This document shows positions 10,901 to 12,030 of a stretch of 12,030 bases of DNA, in pieces (position 1 is the first letter of the stretch; the number at the start of each line of letters is the position of its first letter). The notes beneath the pieces were generated by a model. That model worked only from the letters and a program-made list of their open reading frames with translations. It had not been told where the DNA came from and searched no databases. The position numbers and the translations under genes were made by a program. The stretch covers positions 48,567 to 60,596 of the forward strand of contig MU119508.1 of NCBI GenBank assembly GCA_014904845.1, read 5' to 3'. Source of the DNA: Acephala macrosclerotiorum. Lineage: Eukaryota; Ascomycota; Leotiomycetes; Helotiales; Mollisiaceae.

Positions 10901-11130
10901 AATATATAATTAATTCGATAAAAAATATTAAAATCTCGATTTACGTATAATTGTATTACGTTTATAATTATAATATATTAATTAGTTTAAATAATATAAA
11001 ATTTAAAAATAAATTAAAACTTATTTAAATATTATTAGATTTTAAATTTCGAGCGATTTTATTAATTCGTTATTACGTAAATTAATAAAATATAATCGTA
11101 TTTAATAAAAATAATAATCGTAAAATTTTT

Positions 11131-11500
11131 AAATATTGAATATTTTTATAATTGCGTAACTTTTGAAAAAAAATTTAAAATTTTTTTTTTTAAAATTATA
11201 TATTAAATAAAATAATTTAAATCGATTGAATTAATCGTAATAATTAAATATAAAAACGAGAATTTTAAAAAGTATTTTTTTAATATAATATTTTATTAGA
11301 AATATATTTTTATTTAAAATATTAAAATAATTATACAATTTTTAAAAAAAATTTTAAAAAATTTTTCTTTGAAATTATATATTAAAAAAAGTAATTTAAA
11401 TTGATTAAATCGATTGTAATAATTCGATATAAAAAACGAAAATTCTAAGAAATATTTTTTTAGTATAAAATTTCATTTATAATAAATACGTTTTTATTTT
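11131..11500. repeat. Two-copy tandem duplication, unit about 185 bp
   Basis: Unit 1 is about 11131-11316 and unit 2 about 11317-11500; both begin AAATATT(G/A)AA, and the same motif recurs at 11501 where similarity then fades. Aligning 11212-11280 with 11391-11460 gives 11 transitions, one transversion and one single-base indel. Aligning 11148-11165 with 11327-11344 gives six further transitions and no transversion. The divergence is therefore almost purely C:G/T:A, the signature of RIP acting on each copy independently. Each copy keeps C or G bases that the other has lost, so a less mutated ancestor can be inferred by comparison. The unit's identity is unknown. Edges are approximate because they lie in low-complexity DNA. 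Confidence 0.82.
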
Positions 11501-11665
11501 AAATATTAAATAGTTTATTAGTTTATCGATTTTATCGTTCGATAAAATTTAGAATTTTATTACAATTTTAAATACTTATAAAACGTTTAAATTAAAAAGT
11601 TTTAATTTAAAATTTGAAATAAAAATAAATTAAATAAATTACTAAAATTGAAAACTTTATAATCT

Positions 11666-11687
11666 TTCGTAAAAGTATTTTTACGAA
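11666..11687. repeat. Short hairpin, 9-bp stem
   Basis: TTCGTAAAA (11666-11674) and TTTTACGAA (11679-11687) are perfect inverted repeats around the loop GTAT. Imperfect pairing extends outward for roughly ten more bases on each side (ACTTTATAATC against GTTTATAAAAT). No function can be assigned. Confidence 0.6.
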
Positions 11688-11718
11688 GTTTATAAAATAA
11701 AATATACGTCGAATAAAA

Positions 11719-11778
11719 AAAGAAAAAACTCGTTCGTTATTAATTCGTTTAACGAGTCGTCGAACGAGTTTTTTCTTT
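11719..11778. repeat. Perfect 18-bp inverted repeat with 24-base loop
   Basis: The left arm AAAGAAAAAACTCGTTCG (11719-11736) is the exact reverse complement of 11761-11778. The loop (11737-11760) contains CGTTTAACG, itself a near palindrome, and another ACGAGT. Perfect arms with four non-A/T positions each stand out in a mutated background. It could be the relic of a small foldback element or a recent palindrome formed by template switching. A pol II or bacterial-type terminator role has no support because no gene lies nearby. Confidence 0.8.
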
Positions 11779-11790
11779 CGAAATAAAAAA

Positions 11791-12030
11791 AACTTTTTAT
11801 ATTTTAAAATTTTTTTATAATATATTTATTTATAAATGAAAAAAAAATTTAATTTAATTTTTTTTTAATTAAACGAAATATATGATTTTTAATTAATAAA
11901 TATTATATTTTTTAATTATTTAATTTTATAATTAATTTTTCGATATTAATATATTTTATAATAAAAAATTTAATTTTATAAACTTTTTATTGTTTTTTTT
12001 TTTTTATTTTTTAAAATTAAATTTTTTTTA
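11791..12030. other. AT desert, right end
   Basis: Returns to saturated AT with few CpG and a T13 run at 11993-12005. No feature is seen; the window ends inside the desert. Confidence 0.7.

Larger units (their letters stand above)
6111..11130. other. Gene-free AT desert, central-right segment
   Basis: About 5 kb without coding sequence or recognisable element. CpG dominates the residual G+C; CGCG clusters (for example near 7083 and 8573) survive. Structures within it are the palindromes at 6282-6302, a softer patch at 6397-6470 and an AT-only inverted repeat at 7919-7996. All frames are crowded with stop codons, and I could not align any part to a transposon protein by eye. Confidence 0.75.
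11030..11790. other. Less eroded zone near the right end
   Basis: Non-CpG C and G are visibly more frequent here than in the preceding 5 kb (for example around 11150-11165, 11366-11372, 11445-11450 and 11550-11680). The zone contains the tandem duplication and both hairpins. It may be a different repeat family, mutated fewer times or later than its neighbours. No ORF survives. Confidence 0.5.
1..12030. other. Hypermutated AT-rich isochore, RIP-like, CpG-sparing
   Basis: The whole window, apart from the short islands listed separately, has about 8% G+C in the lines I sampled. Nearly all remaining C and G occur as CpG; CpA, CpT, CpC and their complements are almost gone on both strands. Loss on both strands without bias toward one fits RIP of duplicated DNA in filamentous ascomycetes, which turns C:G into T:A and favours CpA. 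Methylation decay would instead remove CpG. Stop codons recur every few codons in all six frames, so no coding sequence survives. The substrate was probably transposable elements, but no reverse transcriptase, integrase or transposase motif can be recognised. A mitochondrial origin is less likely because of the strict CpG bias and the TA-flanked DNA transposon. Confidence 0.85.

Noticed and set aside
1..12030. Mitochondrial or plastid AT-rich spacer, with the GC island as a yeast-type GC cluster
   Set aside because: The residual G+C is concentrated in CpG to a degree expected of a context-dependent mutator and not of organelle base drift, and a TA-flanked TIR transposon points to nuclear DNA. 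Not formally excluded.

Overview
This window contains no gene I can support. It is an extremely AT-rich desert. G+C in sampled 60-base lines averages about 8% and reaches 0%. The few remaining C and G bases sit mostly in CpG dinucleotides. Every C not followed by G has largely become T, and every G not preceded by C has largely become A. This is the opposite of 5-methylcytosine decay, which removes CpG. It fits heavy repeat-induced point mutation (RIP), the premeiotic C-to-T process of filamentous ascomycetes, run close to saturation. The most likely source is therefore an AT-rich nuclear isochore (transposon graveyard, pericentromeric or subtelomeric heterochromatin) of a Pezizomycotina fungus. 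The species cannot be named. Stop codons are dense in all six frames, and I could not recognise any transposon protein.

Layout. Positions 1-1145 are saturated AT desert. Positions 1146-1627 hold a clear non-autonomous TIR element (MITE) of 482 bp with 22-bp terminal inverted repeats and a TA target duplication, of the Tc1/mariner-pogo type. It has ordinary base context (about 29% G+C) and stands out sharply from its flanks. Positions 1630-5610 are desert again, with a compound TAA-rich repeat at 3257-3360. Positions 5611-5686 are a minisatellite of four perfect 19-bp units. Positions 6064-6108 are a 45-bp island of about 73% G+C that can fold into a hairpin and has razor-sharp borders. Positions 6111-11130 are desert with a slightly less eroded patch near 6397-6470. 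Positions 11030-11790 are a less eroded zone. It holds a tandem duplication of a unit of about 185 bp, whose two copies differ almost only by transitions, and two hairpins. One of these has an 18-bp perfect stem.

Nothing here works together as a pathway. The window reads as a mutational record: an old repeat block erased by a C-to-T process that mostly spares CpG, then visited by at least one later short insertion (the MITE), possibly a second (the GC island), and local tandem amplification. The points most worth checking are the residual sequence context of the mutator (CpG spared, CTCG/CGAG also over-retained), the unexplained GC island, and the MITE family.
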